A stretch of DNA of 15,590 bases from an uncultured Clostridia bacterium (GTDB lineage Bacteria > Bacillota > Clostridia > Lachnospirales > Anaerotignaceae), in the NCBI GenBank assembly GCA_910587195.1, contig CAJUKL010000007.1:51768-67357 (forward strand). The letters run 5' to 3'. Shown in pieces: positions 1-6,368 of the stretch. A program made the translations under genes and the position numbers. The notes below the pieces were generated by a model that searched no databases, was not told the DNA's origin, and saw only the letters and a program-made list of their open reading frames with translations. Every line of letters begins with the position of its first letter. Positions within the stretch are counted from its first letter, which is position 1.

Positions 1-14
1 TAAAAGAACTTTAA

Positions 15-51
15 GAGTGGGAGCAAGGCTCCCACTCAAATACTCTTTTTT
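15..51 (+). terminator. Probable terminator of the gene left of the window
   Basis: A perfect 10-bp stem (15-24 with 28-37, arms GAGTGGGAGC/GCTCCCACTC) with a 3-nt loop is followed after a short gap by a run of T at 46-51. The gap between stem and T run is longer than ideal, so efficiency is uncertain. It most likely ends a transcript entering from the left. Confidence 0.5.
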
Positions 52-130
52 AATAAAAAAATAGCATGACTTATGAAAAAACTGGTTTATTATGAACTTA
101 ACAAAGGTTGGAATTTTTTGGGATTTTTCT

Positions 131-369
131 CTTGTGAAAAGTTTTTTCAAGTCTATACTTCACTCCGGTTGTTGCAAAACAAACATCCATTGGGTGTTTT
201 GCAATCTATAGACCAAAAACTTTATCATTTGCAAATAGCAAAAACGAAACTTTTTATTTTGGTGACTTCCGTGTCGTTTTACGGCAGTAACTGTTCAACT
301 TCAATATACAGAAGCGAAACGTTAGTTTCGCATAAAAGTTCTTTGCTTACTTTCTTTCAAGAAAGTAAG
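131..369 (+). repeat. Dispersed structured intergenic repeat, copy A
   Basis: This copy lies upstream of mltG in the same direction. It holds an imperfect hairpin at 173-203 that is almost identical to 13158-13188 in copy E. It also has the CAAAAACTTT / AAAGTTCTTTG long-range helix (214-223 with 335-345), the hairpin GCGAAAC/GTTTCGC (314-331, loop GTTA) and a terminal hairpin at 346-369 with 11-bp arms CTTACTTTCTT/AAGAAAGTAAG. The palindrome that sits between the first hairpin and the closing helix in copy E is missing here. A 99-codon open frame (73-372) runs through it and is not credible as a gene. Boundaries come from visual comparison of copies. Confidence 0.7.
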
Positions 370-481
370 TAAACATCTAAAATATTATTATAGCAGTAAT
401 TGTAAAAAGTGCAATAACCTTGTAGAAGATATAAGATTTTTTTAAGAAATGGATAAAAATTATCATTATAATTAATTTTTA

Positions 482-511
482 TTGTCATTTTGGTACGAAC
501 TATTGTATAAT
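482..511 (+). promoter_or_regulatory. Probable sigma-A promoter of mltG
   Basis: TTGTCA at 482-487 and TATAAT at 506-511 are separated by 18 bp, close to the vegetative consensus. It would start transcription near 518, about 34 nt before the mltG start codon. It is the best match in the 370-551 leader, which otherwise holds nothing I recognise. Confidence 0.55.
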
Positions 512-551
512 AAATTAGTTTTGTAAGTAACAGTAACGTGGAGGTGTCAGC

Positions 552-1880
552 GTGGACAGAGAGGACAACAATCAATGGGGAAATGAAAAAGAGCGTTATT
601 TGCGTGAGATATTACAACAAAATGCCGTTCCTCATACAGAAAGAAAGCAAGGTCAAAAACAACAAACAAGACCACAAAAACAACAAACACAACAAATACA
701 ACAAACCCAACGAACAAGACAACAAGCAAGACAACAGACAAAACAACCTACAAGAAGAATGCCAGAAAGACAAATGCAAGAAGCCAGAAGAAATGCAGAA
801 ATAAGAAGAAAAAAACAGAAAAAGAAAAAAAGAAGCAAAAAAGTATTCTCTACTTTTTTCCTAATTTTTGTTTGTCTTGGACTTTGTCTTGGAGCATTTC
901 AGTTTTTTAGAAGTTTAATGATGCCTTCTAATCCTGGTGTGGGTTTGGATACCGGAGAAGATGTGTCTGTTACCATTCCAGAGGGTGCAACAACATCTGA
1001 TATTGCAGAAATATTAAAAGAAAAAAATTTAATTACAAGTCCTTTCCGCTTTAAATTGGAAAGCAAATTAAATGATTATGATGGTACATTTCAAAAGGGA
1101 ATTTATACTTTGAATACAAGCATGACGCATCAACAAATTATGGAATTACTTCAAAAAGGGGGAGAAGCAGAGGAAAATTATCAATTTTTGATACCAGAAG
1201 GTTTTACTGTGGATAAAATTGCACAGAAATTGCAGGATTCAGAAATTATGTCAGCAGAAGAATTTATTAATGAAGTGAATACTGGTGAATTTGACTATGA
1301 GTTTTTAAAAGATTTGCCAACTTCTTCCGACAGAAAATATAAATTAGAAGGCTATTTATTTCCAGCAACCTATACTCTTTATGATGGTGTCACAGCACAT
1401 GAATTAATTGATAAAATGTTGCAACGTTTTGAAATTGAATATGATAATACTATAAAAGATGCACTCACTTCTGATTTTACTTTAGATGAGATTGTAACAA
1501 TGGCGTCTATTATAGAGTCAGAAATACAAGTTCCAGAAGAAAGACCAAGAGCTGCTGGTGTTATTCGGAATCGTTTAAAACAAAATATGAAATTACAAAT
1601 GGACGCAACTGTATTATATGCGCAAAATAGTAATAAAAACCGCGTTATGGAGGCTGATTTGGAGTATAATTCTCCTTATAACACATATCAAGTAGATGGC
1701 TTACCCGTTGGCCCTATTTCTAATCCTGGTGCAGCGGCATTAGAAGCAGCACTTCACCCAGAAGATAATAATTATGTTTATTATGTGGTGGAGGCTTATG
1801 GAAAAAGCAATCATATCTTTACAGAAACTTATGAGGAATTTTTGCAGGCAAAAGAAAATTATTTAGCAAGTAGGGAATGA
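552..1880 (+). CDS. mltG: Endolytic peptidoglycan transglycosylase MltG (YceG family)
   Basis: MltG cleaves nascent glycan strands at the membrane and releases them with 1,6-anhydro ends, limiting strand length. The 442-aa protein has a Gln/Arg/Lys-rich cytoplasmic tail (about 1-97), a membrane segment (about 99-119) and an outer domain. The outer domain contains a LysM-like part (about 135-215) and the YceG catalytic part. The catalytic Glu is E322 in ASIIESE, aligned to E218 of E. coli MltG; conserved family stretches are NRL (340-342), the QMDATVLYA region (349-357) and GLPVGPISNPG (383-393). The start is GTG at 552, preceded by GGAGGTG at 540-546; no in-frame ATG fits as well. trmR begins 4 nt after the stop, so the two are cotranscribed. 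The family assignment is firm; the long Gln-rich tail is unusual. Confidence 0.95.
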   Translation: MDREDNNQWGNEKERYLREILQQNAVPHTERKQGQKQQTRPQKQQTQQIQQTQRTRQQARQQTKQPTRRMPERQMQEARRNAEIRRKKQKKKKRSKKVFSTFFLIFVCLGLCLGAFQFFRSLMMPSNPGVGLDTGEDVSVTIPEGATTSDIAEILKEKNLITSPFRFKLESKLNDYDGTFQKGIYTLNTSMTHQQIMELLQKGGEAEENYQFLIPEGFTVDKIAQKLQDSEIMSAEEFINEVNTGEFDYEFLKDLPTSSDRKYKLEGYLFPATYTLYDGVTAHELIDKMLQRFEIEYDNTIKDALTSDFTLDEIVTMASIIESEIQVPEERPRAAGVIRNRLKQNMKLQMDATVLYAQNSNKNRVMEADLEYNSPYNTYQVDGLPVGPISNPGAAALEAALHPEDNNYVYYVVEAYGKSNHIFTETYEEFLQAKENYLASRE

Positions 1881-1884
1881 TACT

Positions 1885-2538
1885 ATGAATTATGTAACAG
1901 ATGAAGAAATGAATTTATATTTAAGAACTGTGCAGCCTATGTATAATGGCATTTTAGGAGAGATACAAAAAGAATCCATTGCGGCACAAGTGCCAATTAT
2001 ACCACATGAAACAGCAAGGTTATTAAGTGTATTGCTTTCGATAAAAAAACCTAAAAAAATATTAGAGATTGGAACGGCTGTTGCTTTTTCAGCGGGGCTA
2101 ATGAGCCAATATTTGCAAGAAGGTGGTAGCATTACAACCATAGACCGTTTTGAGGTAATGCTAAAAGATGCAAGGGAGAATATTAAAAGAATGCATTTAG
2201 AGGATACCATTACTTTGTTAGAGGGAGATGCAGCGGATATTTTACCAACATTACAGGAAAAATATGATGTGATTTTTTTAGATGCGGCAAAGGGACAGTA
2301 TGGCAATTTTTTGCCGCACTGTATCCGCCTTTTGCCGGTAGGTGGTATTTTGATTGTAGATGATGTTTTGCAGGGAGGAAGTATTGCAAAAACACGCTTT
2401 GAAGTTCCCAGAAGGCAAAGAACAATTCATAAAAGAATGCGTAATTTTTTGTGGGAGATTTCGCACCATAAAGCATTAGAATCCTGCATTTTACCGGTGG
2501 GAGATGGTGTTGCAGTTTGTTATAAAAAAGAGTCCTGA
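1885..2538 (+). CDS. trmR: tRNA 5-hydroxyuridine methyltransferase TrmR (class I O-methyltransferase)
   Basis: This is a SAM-dependent class I O-methyltransferase of 217 aa. The SAM-binding motif LEIGTAVAFSAG is at about 60-71, the acidic residue after beta-2 is in TTIDRFE (about 84-90), LLEGDAADIL is at about 110-119 and VIFLDAAKGQY at about 129-139. These are typical of the family that includes catechol O-methyltransferase-like enzymes and B. subtilis YrrM/TrmR, which methylates 5-hydroxyuridine to 5-methoxyuridine at tRNA position 34. The specific role rests on synteny: mltG is immediately upstream and a U32 peptidase (TrhP type) downstream, as in yrrL-yrrM-yrrN/yrrO. A structured repeat separates it from that partner. 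Without the context it could only be called an O-methyltransferase. Confidence 0.87.
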   Translation: MNYVTDEEMNLYLRTVQPMYNGILGEIQKESIAAQVPIIPHETARLLSVLLSIKKPKKILEIGTAVAFSAGLMSQYLQEGGSITTIDRFEVMLKDARENIKRMHLEDTITLLEGDAADILPTLQEKYDVIFLDAAKGQYGNFLPHCIRLLPVGGILIVDDVLQGGSIAKTRFEVPRRQRTIHKRMRNFLWEISHHKALESCILPVGDGVAVCYKKES

Positions 2539-2540
2539 AA

Positions 2541-2710
2541 CTCTGCAAGCTTTTTGAAAAAAGTTTGACTAAAAACTTTATTTTTTGCAAACGCAATAGA
2601 GTCTTATTTTTAACCTATGATAGTCCGTTGTTGTTCAACTACAATAACCACTTAACTCCAGGACACAGTCGTCAAAATTCTATGTTTTCTTTCCAGAAAG
2701 CGTGAAAGGA
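2541..2710 (+). repeat. Dispersed structured intergenic repeat, copy B (degenerate)
   Basis: It fills the trmR-trhP gap and points towards trhP. It keeps the AT-rich palindrome at 2546-2567 (arms CAAGC.../...GTTTG, one G-T pair) followed by CTAAAAACTTT, and the GTTGTTGT/ACAATAAC hairpin at about 2629-2648. The terminal TTTCTTTCCAGAAAGCG is at about 2687-2703. It lacks the GCGAAAC hairpin and the partner strand of the closing helix. Its last bases run into AAAGGAG, the ribosome binding site of trhP. Confidence 0.6.
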
Positions 2711-2718
2711 GAAATTAT

Positions 2719-3948
2719 ATGCAAAAACCAGAATTATTAGCACCGGCGGGTGATTTAGAAAAATTAAAAATAGCAGTTCTTTATGGAGCAGATGCCGTTT
2801 ATATTGGTGGAGAAGCCTATAGTTTACGAGCAAAAGCTAAAAATTTTGATAAGCAAAAAATGCAAGAGGGAATCCAGTTTGCGCATCAGCATGGGGTAAA
2901 GGTCTATGTGACAGCAAATATTTATGCCCATAATGCTGACTTTGAAGGTATGGCAGAGTATTTTAAAGAGATACAAAAAATGGGCGCAGATGCTGTTTTA
3001 ATCTCTGATTTAGGGGTGTTTTCTGTAGCAAAAGAAGCAGCACCACAATTAGAAATTCATGTTTCAACACAAGCCAATAATACCAATTATAAAAGTGCGC
3101 AGATGTGGTATCAGTTAGGGGCAAAAAGAGTTGTTGTTGCAAGGGAACTTTCTTTAAAAGAAATAAAACAAATTCGGCAAAATATTCCTCAAGATATGGA
3201 AATTGAGGCATTTGTACATGGTGCGATGTGTATTTCTTATTCTGGTAGATGTCTTTTAAGCAATTATTTAAGTGGTCGTGATGCGAATAAAGGAGCTTGT
3301 GCACATCCTTGCAGATGGAAATACCATTTAGTGGAAGAAACAAGACCCGGTGAATATATGCCTATTGAGGAAAATGAAAGAGGCACCTATATTTATAATT
3401 CAAAAGATTTGTGTATGTTGGAGCATATTCCAGATTTGATAGAGGCAGGGGTTATCAGTTTTAAGATTGAAGGCAGAATGAAAACGCCTTTTTATGTTGG
3501 AACAGTAATCAAAGCCTATCGTATGGCGATAGATGATTATTTTGAAAATCCTGAAAAATATTATAAAAATATTCCATTGTATGTAGAAGAAGTTTCTAAA
3601 GCAAGCCACAGAGATTATACTACAGCATTTTATTATGGAAAACCGGATGGAAACCAACAGGTTTACACCAATAACACTTATATTAGGGAATATGATTTTA
3701 TTGGTATGGTAAAACAGGATTCTGATGAAAAGCATTGCGCAATAGTGGAACAAAGAAATAAGTTTTCTGTAGGAGAAATAATAGAGGTTATGCCAGCAAA
3801 AGGAAAGGCTTTTTCTATGAAAGTAAAGCATATGTGGAATGAAAATGGAGAGGAAATTTTATCTGCACCGCATCCGCAGCAGATATTAAAAGTAGAGTTT
3901 AGTGAGGCAGTAAAAGAATTTGATATGATGAGAAAAGCAGTTGAATAG
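2719..3948 (+). CDS. trhP: U32 peptidase-family tRNA hydroxylation protein TrhP-like
   Basis: This is a full-length U32 family protein of 409 aa. It starts with the ELLAPAGDLEKL segment and carries the U32 signature around 163-181 (EAFVHGAMC...GRC.LS). Cysteines C171, C178, C194 and C198 match the four-Cys set thought to hold an iron-sulfur cluster in this group. FKIEGRMK at 248-255 is also diagnostic. E. coli YegQ (TrhP) and B. subtilis YrrN/YrrO are needed for prephenate-dependent hydroxylation of tRNA uridine 34. Adjacency to trmR suggests hydroxylation here and methylation by TrmR. B. subtilis has two adjacent genes of this family; here only one is seen, and the next gene is sigK on the other strand. 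The start has AAAGGAG at 2705-2711. Older annotations would say collagenase-like protease, for which there is no support in context. Confidence 0.85.
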   Translation: MQKPELLAPAGDLEKLKIAVLYGADAVYIGGEAYSLRAKAKNFDKQKMQEGIQFAHQHGVKVYVTANIYAHNADFEGMAEYFKEIQKMGADAVLISDLGVFSVAKEAAPQLEIHVSTQANNTNYKSAQMWYQLGAKRVVVARELSLKEIKQIRQNIPQDMEIEAFVHGAMCISYSGRCLLSNYLSGRDANKGACAHPCRWKYHLVEETRPGEYMPIEENERGTYIYNSKDLCMLEHIPDLIEAGVISFKIEGRMKTPFYVGTVIKAYRMAIDDYFENPEKYYKNIPLYVEEVSKASHRDYTTAFYYGKPDGNQQVYTNNTYIREYDFIGMVKQDSDEKHCAIVEQRNKFSVGEIIEVMPAKGKAFSMKVKHMWNENGEEILSAPHPQQILKVEFSEAVKEFDMMRKAVE

Positions 3949-3973
3949 ATAGAGAATTTTACAATCTATGTAA

Positions 3974-3985
3974 GGGCGAAAGCCC
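3974..3985. other. Small GGGC-GAAA-GCCC hairpin between convergent genes
   Basis: A 4-bp GC stem closed by a GAAA tetraloop lies between the stops of trhP and sigK. There is no T run on either side, so it is a poor intrinsic terminator. It resembles the short GGGC...GCCC hairpin beside repeat copy D (9340-9352) and may be a repeat remnant. Confidence 0.3.
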
Positions 3986-3990
3986 GGTAA

Positions 3991-4656
3991 TTATTTCATT
4001 TCTGCATATAATTTTTTTAACGCTTTTTTTTCGATACGGGAAACATAAGAACGAGAAATTCCCAGCATTTTTGCAATTTCTTGCTGGGTAACTTCTTCCC
4101 CTCCATATAAGCCGTAGCGCAATTCTATGACAAGTTGTTCTCTATCTTTCAACACAGATTTTAAATTTTGATAAAGTTTTTTAGTTTGAATTTTTAAATC
4201 AATTTGTTCTGCAATATTATCGTTTTCTGCGCTGATAATATCTAGCATAACAATTTCGTTTCCATCTCTGTCTGTTCCGATGGGGTCTTGCAAAGAAATA
4301 TCCTGATTATGTTTTTTGGAGGCTCTCAATGACATCAAAATTTCATTTTCAATACAGCGGGAAGCATAAGTTGCTAAACGGATTCCTTTTTCAGAATGAT
4401 AGGAAGAAACCGCTTTAATCAAGCCGATTGTACCAATAGAAATAAAATCCTCCTGTTCTTTTTGAAACCCATTATATTTTTTTGCAATATGTGCAACCAA
4501 TCTTAAATTATGTTCAATTAGTATATTTTTTGCTTCTTGTTTTTCTTCTTCTGTCCCTGATTCAAATTGTAGGATATATTTTTTTTCATCTTCTATTGAT
4601 AAAGGTTTTGGAAAACTGCTTCCAGTTACAAAAGAGAGTATAAAAAAGGTAAACAC
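3991..4656 (-). CDS. sigK: RNA polymerase sporulation sigma factor sigma-K
   Basis: Sigma-K directs late gene expression in the mother cell during sporulation. The protein shows the classic sigma-70 order: FPKPLS then LIEHNLRLVAHIAKKY (region 2.1), DFISIGTIGLIKAV (2.2), RLATYASRCIENEILM (2.3-2.4), a region 3 linker with DPIGTDRDGNE, and region 4 ending ISRSYVSRIEKKALKKL. The hydrophobic N-terminus before FPKPLS corresponds to the pro-sequence removed by SpoIVFB. I chose GTG at 4656 because GGAGGT sits 6 nt upstream; ATG at 4662 directly abuts that SD and TTG at 4671 has none. With this start the pro-segment is very short (about 8 residues by alignment with B. subtilis). The gene is intact, with no skin-type element. 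It converges on trhP and has a sigma-E-like promoter upstream. Confidence 0.95.
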   Translation of the reverse strand: MFTFFILSFVTGSSFPKPLSIEDEKKYILQFESGTEEEKQEAKNILIEHNLRLVAHIAKKYNGFQKEQEDFISIGTIGLIKAVSSYHSEKGIRLATYASRCIENEILMSLRASKKHNQDISLQDPIGTDRDGNEIVMLDIISAENDNIAEQIDLKIQTKKLYQNLKSVLKDREQLVIELRYGLYGGEEVTQQEIAKMLGISRSYVSRIEKKALKKLYAEMK

Positions 4657-4662
4657 AAGCAT

Positions 4663-4668
4663 ACCTCC
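4663..4668 (-). promoter_or_regulatory. sigK ribosome binding site that decides the start
   Basis: Read on the minus strand, GGAGGT (4668-4663) is followed by ATGCTT and then GTG (4656-4654). The 6-nt spacing favours GTG. The ATG immediately after the SD would have zero spacing. Confidence 0.6.
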
Positions 4669-4686
4669 CAAAAGGGTGATTGCTTT

Positions 4687-4715
4687 ATTCTATGCTGGAA
4701 CCTCTAAAAATGTGA
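4687..4715 (-). promoter_or_regulatory. Probable sigma-E-type promoter of sigK
   Basis: On the minus strand, TCACATT (4715-4709) and CATAGAAT (4694-4687) are separated by 14 bp. This is close to the B. subtilis sigma-E consensus KMATATT-N14/15-CATACAMT (about 6/7 and 7/8). Sigma-E control of sigK is established in B. subtilis, so site and biology agree. The -35 overlaps the outer edge of repeat copy C. Confidence 0.55.
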
Positions 4716-4930
4716 CGCTTTCTTGACGCTTTCTTGAAAGAAAGCTTAGCAAAGAACTTTGTGCGAAACTTCGTTTCTCTGCCGTGCTTTGTATTTGAAT
4801 GGTTGTTGTAGATGAACAACAACGGAGCACCGTACGTTAAAAATTCGTTTTGTTCCGTTAGCAAAAGAAAAAGTTTTTGGTCAAGCTTTTTTCAAAAAGT
4901 TTGTAAGGGTTTGGGAACAAAGTTCCCAAG
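4714..4930 (-). repeat. Dispersed structured intergenic repeat, copy C (inverted)
   Basis: Read on the minus strand it aligns almost end to end with copy E. It has a TTGGGAAC/GTTCCCAA hairpin at its far end (4911-4929) and an AT-rich palindrome (4882-4903). The closing helix pairs 4870-4879 with 4750-4760. Inside it are a GTTGTTGT/ACAACAAC hairpin (about 4801-4822) and a near-perfect GAGAAAC/GTTTCGC hairpin (4763-4779). The terminal CTTTCTT/AAGAAAG hairpin has a G-C extension. Although inverted in the window, it still points towards the start of its downstream gene, sigK. Confidence 0.75.
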
Positions 4931-5459
4931 GTCTTTTACGCTTATAAGCTTTCAAATAAGACTTTTTTTATAAAAACAAGCATTTTTTTTCTATTCCCTT
5001 CTTTTTTCTTTTAAAAACAAACAACTTTTTTAAAAAAAGCGCAACTTTTTGTGATGAGTTAAGGTTTTTCCTATTCCAAAAGCAAGATTGTACAAAAAAT
5101 AGTACAAAAGGAGTAGAAAAATAGCATTTTCAGATTATTGTATTCTTATTGTATATATAGTATACTATCAGACATAGAACGAAATATAAATTGTGCAAAA
5201 AGATAATTGTTCTGTTCGTAATCAATAAACTTTAGCATTAATGTATTAAAGAAAGTTGATTTTTTAAAAAAAACTAGTTACTATTTTTTGCAATCACTAA
5301 GTTGAAAACTTTCCTAAAATGCTCTATATTGTATATTGTATCTAAATTATCCAAAAAATGTAAAATACTTTAAGCAAACAATAAGAGTTTTAAGTCAAAT
5401 GTATCACTTGGTTTTTATCAAAATATGCTCTCTGTTTGCCTTATGTATCAGATTGAACA
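4931..5459 (+). other. AT-rich gene-free leader upstream of the LuxR-type gene, with a possible promoter
   Basis: There is no credible ORF and no tRNA or recognisable riboswitch. The best promoter is TTGTAT (5138-5143), a 17-bp spacer and TATACT (5161-5166), which would leave a leader of about 290 nt. GTACAAAA occurs twice around 5090-5110, and ATGTATCA occurs twice (about 5399 and 5443) near the gene start. I cannot assign a function to either repeat. Confidence 0.35.
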
Positions 5460-6245
5460 ATGGGTAGTTCACATAAAGAAGGGATGGCTGTTTTGAATAC
5501 AATAGACAATAATGATTTTATGATTTTAAATAGTATTATCTATAAAATACATACAAACCCTGATTTTTTGGCAATGAGGAAAGAACTTTTAGAGCAATTA
5601 AAGATGATTATTGATTTTGACAGCGCAGAATTTCATCTTTCCAAAGGCGATGGCAGCATTTCATTAACGTCCTCTGTTTCTTACAATAAAAATGATGCTC
5701 TTGATTTTTCTCAAGTCTACGAAAATATTGATTATAGTCAAGGAATTTTAGGAACAGGAAAAAGTTTTGTTTATCGTGAAACAGATATTATTTCTGACAA
5801 AAAAAGAGTAGAAACAGAGTATTATAAAAATGTGTACAAAGTAAATAATTGGCATTATTCTTTACAACTTGTGTTGGGACATAATGAAATTTTTTTAGGT
5901 GTTATTACCTTTTACCGAAACAAGGAAAAAGAGGATTTTAAGTATTCTGACATTTTTAAAATACAACTGATTAAAGACCATCTTGCTTATCGAATTTACA
6001 AAGAACAAGAAAACGCTATAAAATATGGAGATAAAGTTTCCATTCAAGATGCAGTAGAGCGATTTGGATTGACTAAAAGAGAAAGTGATATTTTAGAATT
6101 GCTTATCTCTGGATACAGTAATAAAGAAATTTGCGAGCAGATAGTTATTGCAAACAATACTTTAAAAAAACATGTTTTAAACATTTACCGAAAGTTAGAT
6201 GTAAAAAACAGAGTGCAATTATTTCGTAAAATAAAAGAAACATGA
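5460..6245 (+). CDS. LuxR-type transcriptional regulator with a GAF-like N-terminal domain
   Basis: The C-terminal 60 residues (about 198-258) are a clear LuxR/FixJ helix-turn-helix: FGLTKRESDILELLISGYSN, KEICEQIVIANNTLKKHV, then IYRKLDVKNR. The N-terminal part (about 20-180) has an alternating helix/strand pattern with a LVLGHNEIFLGVITFYR stretch. It looks like a GAF-type ligand sensor, though I recognise no ligand residues, and there is no receiver Asp pattern. The gene lies 123 nt upstream of, and codirectional with, the aminotransferase gene, so it probably controls the catabolic cluster. The start is uncertain: ATG 5460 has no SD, ATG 5484 has an SD (AGAAGGG) too close, and TTG 5493 has that SD at 9 nt. 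Confidence 0.8.
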   Translation: MGSSHKEGMAVLNTIDNNDFMILNSIIYKIHTNPDFLAMRKELLEQLKMIIDFDSAEFHLSKGDGSISLTSSVSYNKNDALDFSQVYENIDYSQGILGTGKSFVYRETDIISDKKRVETEYYKNVYKVNNWHYSLQLVLGHNEIFLGVITFYRNKEKEDFKYSDIFKIQLIKDHLAYRIYKEQENAIKYGDKVSIQDAVERFGLTKRESDILELLISGYSNKEICEQIVIANNTLKKHVLNIYRKLDVKNRVQLFRKIKET

Positions 6246-6262
6246 TATTGACAAGTCGTTGT

Positions 6263-6285
6263 AATTTTTAAAAGATTTTAAAATT
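6263..6285. promoter_or_regulatory. AT-only dyad upstream of the aminotransferase gene
   Basis: AATTTTTAAAA, GA, TTTTAAAATT form an inverted repeat with one extra T. A TTGACA (6248-6253) lies just upstream, but no good -10 follows at 17 bp (AAAGAT at 6271), as might be seen at an activator-dependent promoter. AT-only dyads are common by chance in this genome. Confidence 0.25.
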
Positions 6286-6307
6286 GCAATGGTGCGTTCC
6301 AATAAAC

Positions 6308-6322
6308 AGAAGATTATCTTCT
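6308..6322. promoter_or_regulatory. Perfect 15-bp palindrome, candidate operator
   Basis: AGAAGAT-T-ATCTTCT is a perfect dyad located 47-61 nt before the aminotransferase start codon and downstream of the luxR-type gene. It could be an operator for that regulator. No second copy was seen upstream of the other genes in the cluster. Confidence 0.35.
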
Positions 6323-6368
6323 AAATTACCTACACCAAATTATCGTATGAAACAAGGAGGAAAAAAGT

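Noticed and set aside
73..372. Open frame of 99 codons on the plus strand
   Set aside because: It lies across repeat copy A, has no ribosome binding site, and its translation matches no family I know.
538..804. Open frame rich in Asn/Lys overlapping the start of mltG
   Set aside because: It is an out-of-frame reading of the CAA/ACA-rich tract of mltG; the mltG frame has an SD, a membrane helix and a catalytic domain.
2210..2596. Minus-strand open frames across trmR
   Set aside because: They are antisense shadows of a well-supported methyltransferase and lack ribosome binding sites.
3991..4656. Skin-type interruption of sigK
   Set aside because: The reading frame is continuous through all sigma regions.
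4931..5459. Riboswitch or small RNA in the long leader of the regulator gene
   Set aside because: The sequence is AT-rich with no strong stems or class-specific motifs that I recognise.
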